NCBI RefSeq assembly: GCF_002858745.1
Contig: NZ_PJRO01000008.1
Span: forward strand, 307,056-371,055
DNA: 64,000 nt
Direction of reading: 5' to 3'
Source of the DNA: Mesorhizobium loti
Lineage (GTDB): Bacteria > Pseudomonadota > Alphaproteobacteria > Rhizobiales > Rhizobiaceae
The notes below the pieces were generated by a model. It was not told the DNA's origin and made no database searches. It saw nothing but the letters and a program-made list of their open reading frames with translations. Positions within the stretch are counted from its first letter, which is position 1. Each line of letters opens with the position of its first letter. The translations under genes and the position numbers were made by a program. Positions 41,659 through 53,753 of this stretch are shown here, one piece after another.

Positions 41659-42978
41659 ATGAGACAGCTTGGCTTGGCGCTTTTCGGGCTGGCGCTTCTG
41701 ACCGCCCCCGCCCCTGCGCAGCAATCGACGCAGGCGGACGATCTCGATCGCCAGCTGAGCGAACAGGAAACAAGCCTCCGCCTCGACCCCAACAACGTCG
41801 CTGCACTTCAAAGCCGCGCCGTGATCTGGTTCCGCAGGGGAGATTACGACAAGGCGATTGCCGACTTTACCGAAGTGATAAGGCTGACGAAGGGAAGCGC
41901 AGTATCCTACAACAACCGTGCCACCGCCTATCTGCGGATGGACGAGTTCGGCAAGGCCATCGCCGACTATAACCGCGCGATCGGGCTCGGCCATCGCAGC
42001 GCCTACGCAGACCGGGGCCTCGCCTATGCGAAAACCGGCAAATACGATCTCGCCTTCGCGGATTTCGACAGCGCGCTTGCGATCGACCCCGGATCCGCCA
42101 TCGCCTTCGCCGATCGTGCCAGGACCTATGTTCTGCAATCGCGCCTGGATCGCGCCCTGCAGGATTTCGACAAGGCGATCGCCCTCAATCCGAACATGGC
42201 GCTGTTGTACAAAGAGCGAGGCGAAGCGCGTTTCACGCTCAACGAATACGAAAACACCGTTGCAGACCTGACCAAGGCGATCAGCCTGGACCCGAGAAAT
42301 ATCGAGGCGCTGTTCACACGCGGAAAGGCCTATTCGCAGCTCAACCGTTTCGAGGAGGCGATTGCCGACTATACCGCCGCTATCGAATTTGCCGGCAACC
42401 GGCGGGTGAAGAACCATGCCATCGCCTATGTCGCGCGTGGGTCCGCCTATCAGCTTACCCGACAATACCAGGCGGCACTTGCCGACTACGACAAGGCGCT
42501 CGAGATCGACCCGGCGTCGGCCGATGCCCTGGCGGAACGCGGCACGACCTATCTCAAGCTGAAGCAGGTGGGGCGCGGTCTCGCCGATCTGGACAAATCG
42601 GTCTTCCTCGAGCCCGACAATGCCGGCCACCGCAACGCCCGCGGCGTAGCACTTGCCGAGACAGGCCAGATCGACAAGGCGCTGGAGGATTTCAGCCGCG
42701 CGCTCAGCCTCGATCCGAAGCTGTTCAAGGCTTTCCTCAATCGCGGCCAGGTCTACGCCTCGAAGAGGCGCTTCGATGAAGCGATCAACGACTATGACGC
42801 GGCCGCCAAACTGCGTCCCGCAGACGCCGAGGTGTTCTACTGTCGCGGTAGCGCCTACGCGAAGAAGGGTGAAGCCGACAGAGCCAGGGCGGATTTGAAA
42901 AAAGCGCTACGCCTCAAGCCGGTTTATCGCGAGGCCACGCAGGCGCTGGATGGCTTGGAAGGCAGAGGCAAGAAGTAG
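41659..42978 (+). CDS. Exported tetratricopeptide repeat protein
   Basis: This 439-residue protein has a signal peptide (MRQLGLALFGLALLTAPAPA) followed by about eleven TPR units from residue 30 to the end. Each carries the A-x-x-x-[YF]-N/D-x-A-[IL] pattern (DKAIADFTEVIRL, GKAIADYNRAIGL, DLAFADFDSALAI, EEAIADYTAAIEF and so on). It is a periplasmic scaffold for protein contacts; partners are not indicated by neighbours. AAGG precedes the ATG at 41659. Confidence 0.88.
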   Translation: MRQLGLALFGLALLTAPAPAQQSTQADDLDRQLSEQETSLRLDPNNVAALQSRAVIWFRRGDYDKAIADFTEVIRLTKGSAVSYNNRATAYLRMDEFGKAIADYNRAIGLGHRSAYADRGLAYAKTGKYDLAFADFDSALAIDPGSAIAFADRARTYVLQSRLDRALQDFDKAIALNPNMALLYKERGEARFTLNEYENTVADLTKAISLDPRNIEALFTRGKAYSQLNRFEEAIADYTAAIEFAGNRRVKNHAIAYVARGSAYQLTRQYQAALADYDKALEIDPASADALAERGTTYLKLKQVGRGLADLDKSVFLEPDNAGHRNARGVALAETGQIDKALEDFSRALSLDPKLFKAFLNRGQVYASKRRFDEAINDYDAAAKLRPADAEVFYCRGSAYAKKGEADRARADLKKALRLKPVYREATQALDGLEGRGKK

Positions 42979-43095
42979 GTACGCGCGGTCTCACGACTGT
43001 CCGGCATGGCATGGCAACTGTGTCATGCGGGAATGTCATTTCACGGCGATCATGGGAGACAACGAGGAGCGCCAAACCGCCGAACGGAACCTCGC

Positions 43096-43362
43096 TTACT
43101 TCCGGGTCGGCCCGAACGGCTCGATGCGCGGGTTGGAAAACGGACCTTTTACCGCCTGGCCGCCGGTATCAGCGGTCGGCCGCTCCCTGATGGCGGTTTC
43201 GTGGACCTGCACGGCATAGAGCCCCTTCTGCGGATCCAGCACGACCACCCCGAAGCCCCGGTCCATTTCGGCAGCAGGCACGCCAAGCAGTTCCGCCGCC
43301 CTGTCGAGACCCGGCGTTCCTTCAGGACAGGCGATGGTCATGAGCACCATGTCGCGAGACAT
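43096..43362 (-). CDS. Small protein encoded after a subtilase, unknown function
   Basis: This 88-residue soluble protein contains MSRDMVLMTIACPEGTPGLDR, an AAELLGVPAAEMDRGFGVVV segment and LDPQKGLYAVQVHE. No family is recognised. The alpha/beta pattern and the LDP-x-x-x-L-Y-A-V end vaguely recall the N-terminal segment of the neighbouring protease (IFADPQIGMF), so an inhibitor or chaperone role for that protease is conceivable. It lies about 120 bases downstream of the protease gene on the same strand, after a repeat. Confidence 0.5.
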   Translation of the reverse strand: MSRDMVLMTIACPEGTPGLDRAAELLGVPAAEMDRGFGVVVLDPQKGLYAVQVHETAIRERPTADTGGQAVKGPFSNPRIEPFGPTRK

Positions 43363-43412
43363 ATCCGCTCTATCTCTTTGTTTGCCGCATGACGGGCGGC
43401 GGATGCCGCCCT

Positions 43413-43467
43413 CCTTGTCCGAAAGTCTTCAACTTTTGCTTCGCTGACCTTCGGTTCGGGTCATGCT
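43413..43467 (-). repeat. Intergenic palindromic repeat C, copy 2
   Basis: On the minus strand it reads GCATGACCCGAACCGAAGGT, then CAGCGAAGCAAAAGTTGAAG and ACTTTCGGACAAG. It is the same element as at 6066-6132, most similar in its central 21 bases. It lies between the subtilase and the small downstream gene. Confidence 0.75.
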
Positions 43468-43485
43468 GGAGTTTCGCCGTATGAG

Positions 43486-44814
43486 CTAAAGCCCGAAATG
43501 CTCGGCCACCGGCAGTGGATCGATGATGCCGGCGCCGTAGTCGTTGTTCCATCCGGACTTCGGCCAGGGCTTTTTCTGCGCCTCGGCCTTTATACGATCA
43601 AATAGGTCGCGCGGCGAGACTTTGCCACTCGGCAGACCGCTGCGGATCGCCGCGACACAGCCTGCCGCGACCGGGCTGGCCGTGGACGTGCCGGTGTCGG
43701 GCGTGCCTTCGCCGAAGGCCTGCGAGCCCAGGAAATGGCTGTAGCTCGTAAGATCGGGTTTTTCGCGCGCCATATTGGGTATGGCCGGCCCCTGGCTGGA
43801 ATAGCCGAGCCGTACGCCGTCAATGTCACAGGCGGCAAGGGTCAGCACATCGGGATGCGCGTTGGCGCCGCTGATCGAATGGCGCGTCACGCCCTGGCAG
43901 CGCCCACTCGGACAATCGGCGCCGCAATTGCCGGCGGCGAACAGCACGTCGGCGCCCGCCCGCGCAATGGTGCCGACCATGATGTTGAACGGGTGGTTCG
44001 GATTGTCGGCATAGCGGCCGGGATGGCCGGGCGGGAAATCCCAACTCGGATGATACATGCCCCAGCTGTTGTTGATGACCAGCGCCTTGTATTTCCAGTC
44101 GGGACCGGTGAACTGCTGATGCAGGTAGGAGAAGGCCAGCAGCGCATCGCTCAGGAAACCGGCCATCACGCTGCCGCCCGGCGTCTCCGACTGCAGGATC
44201 GGGAAGTCGAGCAGGCTGCAGGCAGGTGCAGCGATCAGCGCGTCATAGGCGCACATCGTGCCATGGTCGACCACATAGTCTCCGGGCGTGTTCCTGATGT
44301 TGGACGGCGCCCAGGAGATCTTCTTGTCGAGTTTCGGCGCCAGTCCCTGCGCTTTCAGGTGCTTGAGGTTGACGCCGGTATCCATGACCGCCAGCGCAAC
44401 ATCCTTGCCGTCCAGCCCTTTGTCCTTCAGTTGGTCGAACTTGAGCAGCCGGGCGACGTCCGTATGGGTGCCGACGGCCTCGACGCCGCAATAAGGATCC
44501 TTGAACATGCCGATCTGTGGATCGGCGAAGATCTGCACGCCGCGACCCGAGGAGCGCACATCGTCGATGCGGCTGGCATCGATGGTGCCGCGCACCGCAA
44601 AGACCGGTGCCTTCTCGGCATGCGAGGCCGCGAGCCTCACCTTTCCGGGCGTGCGCGCCGCCATCGGCAGCGGCGGAAAAGCCGGGTCGACCAGAAACCC
44701 ACCCCTCTTGGTCGGTGCGGCGATCGGATCATGACGTTCCCTGGAGAAGGCAAGCTGGCTGCTCTCCCGCACGAGCGCCTTGGCGGGAATGGTGACGATG
44801 ACGGACACGCGCAT
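43486..44814 (-). CDS. S8-family (subtilisin-like) serine peptidase without signal peptide
   Basis: This 442-residue subtilase has the catalytic triad: D145 (AVMDTGVNL), H184 (VVDHGTMCAYD) and S377 (GTSTASPVAAG), with oxyanion N296 (FAAGNCG). The N-terminal 130 residues contain VFAVRGTIDASRIDDV and VQIFADPQIGMF, which may act as an inhibitory domain. No signal peptide or membrane helix is visible, so the enzyme seems cytoplasmic, or is exported in another way. Cysteines near the active site (C297-x3-C301, C306) could form a disulphide or a metal site. Confidence 0.88.
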   Translation of the reverse strand: MRVSVIVTIPAKALVRESSQLAFSRERHDPIAAPTKRGGFLVDPAFPPLPMAARTPGKVRLAASHAEKAPVFAVRGTIDASRIDDVRSSGRGVQIFADPQIGMFKDPYCGVEAVGTHTDVARLLKFDQLKDKGLDGKDVALAVMDTGVNLKHLKAQGLAPKLDKKISWAPSNIRNTPGDYVVDHGTMCAYDALIAAPACSLLDFPILQSETPGGSVMAGFLSDALLAFSYLHQQFTGPDWKYKALVINNSWGMYHPSWDFPPGHPGRYADNPNHPFNIMVGTIARAGADVLFAAGNCGADCPSGRCQGVTRHSISGANAHPDVLTLAACDIDGVRLGYSSQGPAIPNMAREKPDLTSYSHFLGSQAFGEGTPDTGTSTASPVAAGCVAAIRSGLPSGKVSPRDLFDRIKAEAQKKPWPKSGWNNDYGAGIIDPLPVAEHFGL

Positions 44815-45175
44815 GACATGGGCCTCCTCGTTGCCGGAAGACTAACACAGGCCACCGGGCAGAGGAGTAAACTTGCACCGTCATCCTGACACAGGCCTGC
44901 CATGCAACGTGGGCTACGCTGGTTTGGCCACGGCGTCGAAAATGCCGGCGGCTGGCGGCTGCCCACAATACATGCGGCCCAACGCGGCAAAACGGCAACA
45001 ATATGTGGCAATTGCGGGGTTCCCTTCGCCGCAACGCTCCCCTATAAGGCCCGCCTAGCCTGATACAAGAATCTATCCTGCGCACCCTGGCCGGGCCTCT
45101 GCGACGCGTCGTCATGCGAAACGGAGAATCCCCCGCCCCGGGTCTTCCGCGCAGGCTCATGAACGGACCGAGCCC
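44815..45175. other. carB upstream region
   Basis: This 361-base gap lies between the divergent subtilase and carB genes. I see no gene, no repeat element and no obvious attenuator of the kind seen before carA. A long open frame on the minus strand here is antisense to carB continuing past its start. Confidence 0.4.
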
Positions 45176-48664
<3,489 letters not shown>

Positions 48665-48705
48665 GCATCAGTGTCCCATTTCCCGCATGCGGGAGATGGG
48701 AGCTT

Positions 48706-49158
48706 TCACCTCCACTCCCTGAATTCCTTCATCAGCCCCTCATAATCCTCCATCGGCGGCAAAGCGTCATAACTCTTCACCGCGCCCGTTTCGGCGAAAG
48801 GCAGCTTTTCGCCCACCCATGTCTCGATATAGGGCGCGAAGTCGCCCGCCCCTTCCAGCAGCGTCGGCCGCACATTGACGAACCAGTCCATGCCTTCGGC
48901 TTTCGTGAACATCCACGTCATGCAGTGCGGACAGAAATAATGGTGCGCGTCGGCGCCATGCAGGCCGCCGACCACCGGCACGCCCTCGGTCACCACGAAG
49001 CCCTCGGCCGGGATGGCGGCTGAGAGCGAATAGGCGGAAGAACTCATTCTCTGGCAGCCGGTACAGTGGCAGGCCATGGTCACCAGCGGTGCCGCGCGCA
49101 CCTCGATCTTGACGCGCCCGCAGCGGCAGGCGCCTTGTCTCGGCAGTTTCCAGTCCAT
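48706..49158 (-). CDS. GFA-family (DUF636) glutathione-dependent formaldehyde-activating-like protein
   Basis: This 150-residue zinc protein has the GFA cysteine pattern: GACRCGRVKIEV, ACHCTGCQRMSSSAYS and YFCPHCMTWMF. The family includes glutathione-dependent formaldehyde-activating enzyme, but most members have no known reaction. The ATG at 49158 starts MDWKLPRQG. It is convergent with carB, with about 40 bases between the stops. Confidence 0.87.
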   Translation of the reverse strand: MDWKLPRQGACRCGRVKIEVRAAPLVTMACHCTGCQRMSSSAYSLSAAIPAEGFVVTEGVPVVGGLHGADAHHYFCPHCMTWMFTKAEGMDWFVNVRPTLLEGAGDFAPYIETWVGEKLPFAETGAVKSYDALPPMEDYEGLMKEFREWR

Positions 49159-49339
49159 AGCCGTCTCCCGTGTTTATTGCAGGATAAGCGGACGACGGCG
49201 GCAGGCAAGCGCGGCAGCTCGACGCGCCTGAAGCCAGCGGGTCGAGCAAGACGATCTTGATTTGGTAGATTCCTTAGCGTTTCGGCTTGGATTGCCGACA
49301 GCTCGGTCGCGTCGTCCCGGTGGCGCGGGGAATGACGGG

Positions 49340-49831
49340 CTAGCCGTTCCAGTCGACCTCGACCATGCCATGCCGCCGGTAGAGGCGGATGGCATTGGCG
49401 TTCTCGACCACTTTGGTCTTCAGGTCGAGACGGCTGGCGCCGCGTGCCTTGAACACGGCAAAGACATGCAGCAGCAGGGCTTCCGCCAGCCCGTTGCGCC
49501 GTGCACTCGGATGCACCGCGAGATATTTGAGGTAGTCGCAGGTCCAGCACAGCGCCACGGCGACCACCTGCCCTTGGGCATCATTCACCACGAACCACAG
49601 CGCAGGGTCGAATGTGGCATCGGTGGAATGCTGCTCCCACCAGATGTCGAAGTTCTTTTCTTCCTTCTGCAGGGTCTCGGTGAGCAGCTTGTGCACGGCC
49701 CGCGCGTCGGCGGGCTGAAATTTCCGCATCGTGAAACCGTCGGCCCATACCGGAGCCGGCAGGTCCCCGGCCAGCGAGCGTCGCAAACGGATGCTGATAT
49801 CGTCGGCCGTCCCGGCCTCGGGCTGTGTCAT
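49340..49831 (-). CDS. GNAT-family N-acetyltransferase
   Basis: This 163-residue protein has the GNAT core: YLKYLAVHPSARRNGLAEAL (motif A with R-x-N-G-L-A), then LKTKVVENANAIRLYRRHGM. The substrate is unknown. GGGGGA precedes the ATG at 49831. The upstream transglycosylase gene is on the same strand 32 bases away. Confidence 0.84.
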   Translation of the reverse strand: MTQPEAGTADDISIRLRRSLAGDLPAPVWADGFTMRKFQPADARAVHKLLTETLQKEEKNFDIWWEQHSTDATFDPALWFVVNDAQGQVVAVALCWTCDYLKYLAVHPSARRNGLAEALLLHVFAVFKARGASRLDLKTKVVENANAIRLYRRHGMVEVDWNG

Positions 49832-49863
49832 CGGTGTCCCCCGTCCCTCCGGCCTCACCCGGC

Positions 49864-50991
49864 TCAGGCGTCGGGAGTCGACTTGCGCTTGCGGTCGCGG
49901 CCGAGCCCGGTTTCCTCGAGCAGGCCCTTGCGCTTGGCGTCGTAATAATAGCCGGTCTGGTAGAGGCGGTCGGCGCGCTTGTAGTCGCCATTGGCCACCA
50001 GGAAGGCGCCACGCAGGTATTTCACCGCATATTTCAGGTTGGTTTCGGCATCGAACAGGCCCTTGGGCGAGCCGCCATAACCCATGCCGCGCGCTGTGGC
50101 ATGTTTGATCTGCATCAGGCCCCAGTGGCCGTTGTTGTAGGCGAGTGGATTGAAGGTCGACTCGCGCTTGACCACCGAGCGCACCAGTTCCACCGGCACC
50201 TCGTAGAGGACGGCGTATTTGGCGATCAGCCGGTCAACCTCGCCGCGGCCGCCGCTGACCGGCCCCGGCCTCTCGGCCTCCGGTTCCGGCGTCATCAGAT
50301 AAGTCGGCAGCGGACCGGAATAGGCGATCGGCTGAACGCCGGGCAGCGATCCTGTGGCCTTCGGCGCAGCGGGCGCCGCCGGAAACACCAGGCTGGTGGC
50401 GGCGGAAGCAACCATTACCGGCTTGGCCTTCGGTTTCGGCAGGTCGCCACCCATGCGGGTCGACAGCGTGCTGACACGCGCGCCGGTCTGGGTCGTCGTC
50501 GCGGGCTGCAGGGCGGCCGCCTGGACCGTGGCGGCTTGCGCTGTTTGCTGGCCCTGGATCACCGGCTGGGCCGCAGCCTGGGCTGTCGTTGCCGGTTTGC
50601 CGCTGGCGACGACAGCCGCAGCGGTCGTGCCGCCCGGCTGGGCGGGTGCCGGCGCGACAAAGGTCGAGGCGTTGGCAAGCCGTGCGCTGGTGCCTGGCGT
50701 CGTCGCCAGCGTGACAGGGCTGTCGGCGTGCTGCTGCGGGGTGGCGCCGGCGAAGGCATTACCCGCCGCTTCAGCGGGAAGTGCTGCAAACTGCACCGGC
50801 GTCAGGCCGGAGGATTCCGGCAGCACCGAGACTTCCTCAGGCAACGCCAATGCAAAGCCAGCGTCAGCCTCGCTCACCGTGGTCGTGGTGGGAGCCAGCG
50901 ACGGCTTGACGGCAGTCGTTGAGGTGCAACCGGAAACACCGGCCGCAGCCAGAAGAATGCCGATCGACAGGGTGTGGGTTGTTGTTCGCAA
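49864..50991 (-). CDS. Lipoprotein lytic transglycosylase (SLT domain)
   Basis: This 375-residue protein has a lipoprotein signal (LSIGILLAAAGVSGC, lipobox Cys22), a long Ala/Thr/Pro-rich linker (about 30-245) and a C-terminal lysozyme-like SLT domain. The likely catalytic E277 is in VVKRESTFNPLAYN, followed by HWGLMQIKHATARGMGY. It would cleave peptidoglycan from the membrane surface. The start is TTG at 50991: an in-frame stop lies nine codons upstream, so no ATG alternative exists before the signal peptide. The ribosome site is weak. Confidence 0.86.
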   Translation of the reverse strand: MRTTTHTLSIGILLAAAGVSGCTSTTAVKPSLAPTTTTVSEADAGFALALPEEVSVLPESSGLTPVQFAALPAEAAGNAFAGATPQQHADSPVTLATTPGTSARLANASTFVAPAPAQPGGTTAAAVVASGKPATTAQAAAQPVIQGQQTAQAATVQAAALQPATTTQTGARVSTLSTRMGGDLPKPKAKPVMVASAATSLVFPAAPAAPKATGSLPGVQPIAYSGPLPTYLMTPEPEAERPGPVSGGRGEVDRLIAKYAVLYEVPVELVRSVVKRESTFNPLAYNNGHWGLMQIKHATARGMGYGGSPKGLFDAETNLKYAVKYLRGAFLVANGDYKRADRLYQTGYYYDAKRKGLLEETGLGRDRKRKSTPDA

Positions 50992-51176
50992 GCCGCGCTC
51001 TGTTCGTGCAAATCGTTAAATGCTCCTTACACCACCACTTTTGGTCGGGCAACATGGCCGATTATCGGTTTTCGGGTGGCGAAAAGCCGCAAAACATGCA
51101 GAATCGTTCATGATTTGTACTTGACGACACCGTTGGCTTTGCTGGAAACCGGTGTCGGAATGGAAGGAGCCTGACC

Positions 51177-51782
51177 ATGCAGACCGCCATTGAAAAAAAT
51201 GTCGAAAAAAATCTGGCCGTCACGCCCGGCCACGCCATTTTCTCCACAGCCCTCGGTTTCATGGGCATCGCCTGGAACGAGCGCGGGTTGATCCGGCTGT
51301 GCCTGCCACAATCGAGCGCCGAGAGCCTGGAGCGGCGTCTGCTGCGGCTGGAGAGCGTGCCCGGCAGGCGTTTCGAGGACGGCACCGCGCCGGGCTGGGT
51401 GGGCGAACTGATCGCGGCGATCAAGGCCTATGCCGCCGGCGAAAACGTTGATTTCTCGACCGTTCCGGTCGATCTCGACGGCATCGACGATTTTCGTCTC
51501 GCCATCTACGATGCCGCGCGCAAGCTGGCCTTTGGTGAAACCACCACCTATGGCGAACTCGCCAAGCGTGCCGGCCATACCGGGCTGGCTCGCGAGACGG
51601 GGGCAGCTCTCGGCGCCAATCCGGTGCCGCTGGTCATTCCTTGCCACCGCATCACCGCGGTCGGCGGCAAGATAGGCGGCTTCTCGGCCCCCGGCGGCTC
51701 GGCAACCAAGGAAAAGATGCTGGCCATGGAAGGCGTGCAGGTCGGCCCGCCGCCATCAAAGCAGGCTTCTTTCGGATTCTGA
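51177..51782 (+). CDS. ogt: Methylated-DNA-protein cysteine S-methyltransferase
   Basis: This suicide enzyme repairs O6-alkylguanine by moving the alkyl group to its own cysteine. The 201-residue protein has the active-site motif PCHR with C156 (VPLVIPCHRITAVGGKIGGF) and the DNA-binding TTTYGELAKRAG helix-turn-helix. It lacks the Ada-type N-terminal domain, so it is constitutive Ogt-like rather than adaptive. AAGGAG precedes the ATG. Confidence 0.94.
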   Translation: MQTAIEKNVEKNLAVTPGHAIFSTALGFMGIAWNERGLIRLCLPQSSAESLERRLLRLESVPGRRFEDGTAPGWVGELIAAIKAYAAGENVDFSTVPVDLDGIDDFRLAIYDAARKLAFGETTTYGELAKRAGHTGLARETGAALGANPVPLVIPCHRITAVGGKIGGFSAPGGSATKEKMLAMEGVQVGPPPSKQASFGF

Positions 51783-51807
51783 TGGTCCGCTTTGACGTTG
51801 CTTTTCG

Positions 51808-51992
51808 GTGCGTCCTTCGAGGCTCGCCCGCGTGATTTTTTGCTATCTTTTGAATGCCTTGCGGGCTCGCACCTCAGGATGAGGGACGTTGCGTGAAACG
51901 TCATCCGAGGTTCGAAACGTCTCAGAATTTGGGGGCTCTCTACAACGGTCCTCATCCTGAGGTGCTCGCGAAGCGAGCCTCGAAGGACGCAC
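51808..51992. repeat. Nested inverted-repeat element
   Basis: Outer arms GTGCGTCCTTCGAGGCTCG (51808-51826) and their exact 19-bp reverse complement (51974-51992) enclose inner arms GCACCTCAGGATGAGG (51869-51884) and CCTCATCCTGAGGTGC (51950-51965). The 185-base unit holds no open frame. It has the structure of a REP/BIME-like or MITE-like intergenic element. Confidence 0.8.
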
Positions 51993-52039
51993 TCAAAATC
52001 CTCTCCCGCCGCTCGAAGAGCCGTCACGCTGTCGGCGCT

Positions 52040-52366
52040 CTAATCGAACGGCAGGATGAAGCGGCGGCGATCGAAATCCGGGCGCTTGCATCTGTACACC
52101 GGGCACGATCCCGTGTCGGCGCTCGGCACCGACGCCCGGCTGCGCAACTCGCCCATATCGCAGAATTCAACACTGGCGACATAGCGGTCATAAAGCGTGA
52201 GGCTTGGATTGCGCGGGGAGCGGTAGCGCAGGATCACGGCGCCCTCGCGGTCGACCAGCCTTTGCACCCGGTCGCAGCTCATGCGGGTCGGATCGTAGCG
52301 CGAGATCGCCTGGGCTTCGGCCGCGACAAGCGAAAGGCAGGCGGCAAGCAGGATCGTCTTTTTCAT
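52040..52366 (-). CDS. Small exported protein, unknown function
   Basis: This 108-residue protein has a clear signal peptide (MKKTILLAACLSLVAAEAQA, cleaved before ISRYD). The mature part has four cysteines (SCDRVQ, EFCDMG, GSCPVYRC) that may form disulphides in the periplasm. GGAGGAAG precedes the ATG at 52366. The family is not recognised. Confidence 0.7.
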   Translation of the reverse strand: MKKTILLAACLSLVAAEAQAISRYDPTRMSCDRVQRLVDREGAVILRYRSPRNPSLTLYDRYVASVEFCDMGELRSRASVPSADTGSCPVYRCKRPDFDRRRFILPFD

Positions 52367-52618
52367 GGCTTCCTCCAACGCGAAGCATCCTTTGATGCCA
52401 GACTACGCCGCCAGCCGGTGCCTTGCCAGCCGCACAGTGTCCCGCGTCAGGATCAAACAACACCAGCTTGTTTTTCGTGAAAAAGTCGCATATATGCGTT
52501 GCGTTGATATTTGGGCCGATTGACCCTACGCCTCGCGATCTTCGCGTTTGCTCCCGTCTTTCTCCAAAATCTCGATACCAAAGGCCGGATAGGGTCCGGT
52601 CTGAAGAAAACGCAAGTG

Positions 52619-52634
52619 AATGTGAAGGAACATT
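52619..52634 (+). promoter_or_regulatory. Hairpin presenting the cspA ribosome site
   Basis: AATGT-GAAGGA-ACATT places the ribosome-binding GAAGGA exactly in a loop between 5-bp arms, three bases before the ATG. A weak stem of this kind could make translation temperature sensitive. Confidence 0.5.
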
Positions 52635-52637
52635 GAT

Positions 52638-52847
52638 ATGGCAACTGGAACGGTCAAGTGGTTCAACGCCACCAAGGGCTTCGGTTTCATCCAGCCTGAC
52701 GCCGGCGGCGCGGACGTTTTCGTCCACATCTCCGCTGTGCAGCGCGCTGGTCTGACCACCCTGGCTGATGGCCAGAAGATCAGCTACGAGATCGAGCAGG
52801 ACCGCCGCACTGGCAAGTCGTCGGCTGGATCTCTGTCGGCAGCCTGA
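52638..52847 (+). CDS. cspA: Cold-shock protein (CspA family)
   Basis: This 69-residue single cold-shock domain protein binds single-stranded RNA or DNA. RNP1 (KGFGFIQ) and RNP2 (VFVHIS) are present in TGTVKWFNATKGFGFIQ and DVFVHISAVQ. The long gene-free region upstream (52367-52637) suggests an extended 5' leader, common for cold-shock mRNAs. A strong GC hairpin (52861-52888) follows the stop and an intrinsic terminator lies at 53014-53046. Confidence 0.94.
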   Translation: MATGTVKWFNATKGFGFIQPDAGGADVFVHISAVQRAGLTTLADGQKISYEIEQDRRTGKSSAGSLSAA

Positions 52848-52860
52848 TTTGGCGCAAGGC

Positions 52861-52888
52861 GCGCGCCGGGCACTTGCCCGGGGCGCGC
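52861..52888 (+). other. GC-rich hairpin in the cspA 3' region
   Basis: GCGCGCCGGGCA, a two-base loop and TGCCCGGGGCGCGC pair over 12 positions with a two-base bulge. No T tract follows, so it more likely protects the mRNA 3' end or pauses polymerase than terminates. Confidence 0.5.
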
Positions 52889-53013
52889 GGCAAGTCACGG
52901 ATGTACTGACGGTCGCGCGAGAAGCGCGCCGGAGCGGAAACGGAAGGATCGTCGAAGCGGCAGATTGCCGCCGGCACCACCAGAGACGCTCCGGGTCGGG
53001 CTAGCAGACTTAA

Positions 53014-53046
53014 AGAAAGGCGGGATTTTTCCCGCCTTTTTGTTTT
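53014..53046 (+). terminator. Intrinsic terminator of cspA
   Basis: AAAGGCGGGA-4-TCCCGCCTTT is followed by TTGTTTTT. It lies about 165 bases after the cspA stop and close to the end of the convergent GST gene, and could serve both. Confidence 0.85.
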
Positions 53047-53082
53047 TCTACCTTTGCTTCGGGAAATGGTTCGCCTTTCCGC

Positions 53083-53709
53083 TCAGGCCGGCGCCACGAA
53101 TTCCTGCGCGATGGTCTTGAAAACCGGCAGCACTTCCAGCTTCGCCGCGTGCCAGGCGAGTGCGGGGAAACCGGCCATATCGACCAGCCCCGGGTGCGCA
53201 TCGTTGAGAAAGCGCAACGCCGTCGCCACCGCGATGTCGGCATGGCCGATCCGGTCTCCAAACCAGAATTCGCCCGTTTGCGCGGCACGATCCTTTTCCA
53301 ACACGTCCAGCACGCCGACAATCTGTACCCGGCATCGGTCCGCCCACATGCCGGACATCTCGGTATGCAGGCGCTGCTCGTAGAACAGGCTCACCGCCTT
53401 GTCGGCCATGCCGGTGGCCAGTGCTGCGACCTTCAGCGCCCTGTGTCTTGATGGTTCGGTACGCGGGAACATGGCTTGGTCAGCCGGGACCAGACTGTCG
53501 AGATAGTCGAGGATCAGATGGCTGTCGATCAGCACCTCGCCGTCGTCCAGCACCAGCGTCGGCACGCGGGTCAGCGGGTTGTAGGGCCGGATCTTGTCGG
53601 CATCGCCGAAGGTGGACCACGGCCTGTGCTGGAAGGGAATTCCATAGAGGACCAGCGTTATGCCGACACGCCTGGCGAAGGGTGAATCATACTGCCCGAT
53701 AAGGATCAT
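53083..53709 (-). CDS. Glutathione S-transferase family protein
   Basis: This 208-residue protein has an N-terminal thioredoxin-like domain (MILIGQYDSPFARRVGITLV with the S/C-P-x-x-R active-site region, TRVPTLVLDDGEVLIDSHLI) and a helical C-terminal domain (FWFGDRIGHADIAVATAL). The Ser in SPFARR is the likely catalytic residue. The substrate is unknown. A second GST gene lies upstream on the same strand. Confidence 0.9.
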   Translation of the reverse strand: MILIGQYDSPFARRVGITLVLYGIPFQHRPWSTFGDADKIRPYNPLTRVPTLVLDDGEVLIDSHLILDYLDSLVPADQAMFPRTEPSRHRALKVAALATGMADKAVSLFYEQRLHTEMSGMWADRCRVQIVGVLDVLEKDRAAQTGEFWFGDRIGHADIAVATALRFLNDAHPGLVDMAGFPALAWHAAKLEVLPVFKTIAQEFVAPA

Positions 53710-53753
53710 GCGTCACCCTGAAGTCCAATTCCGTCGATTGTCTGTGACTGATG

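Noticed and set aside
52768..53004. 78-codon frame after and overlapping cspA
   Set aside because: It is in another frame of cspA and covers a GC hairpin; no start signal.
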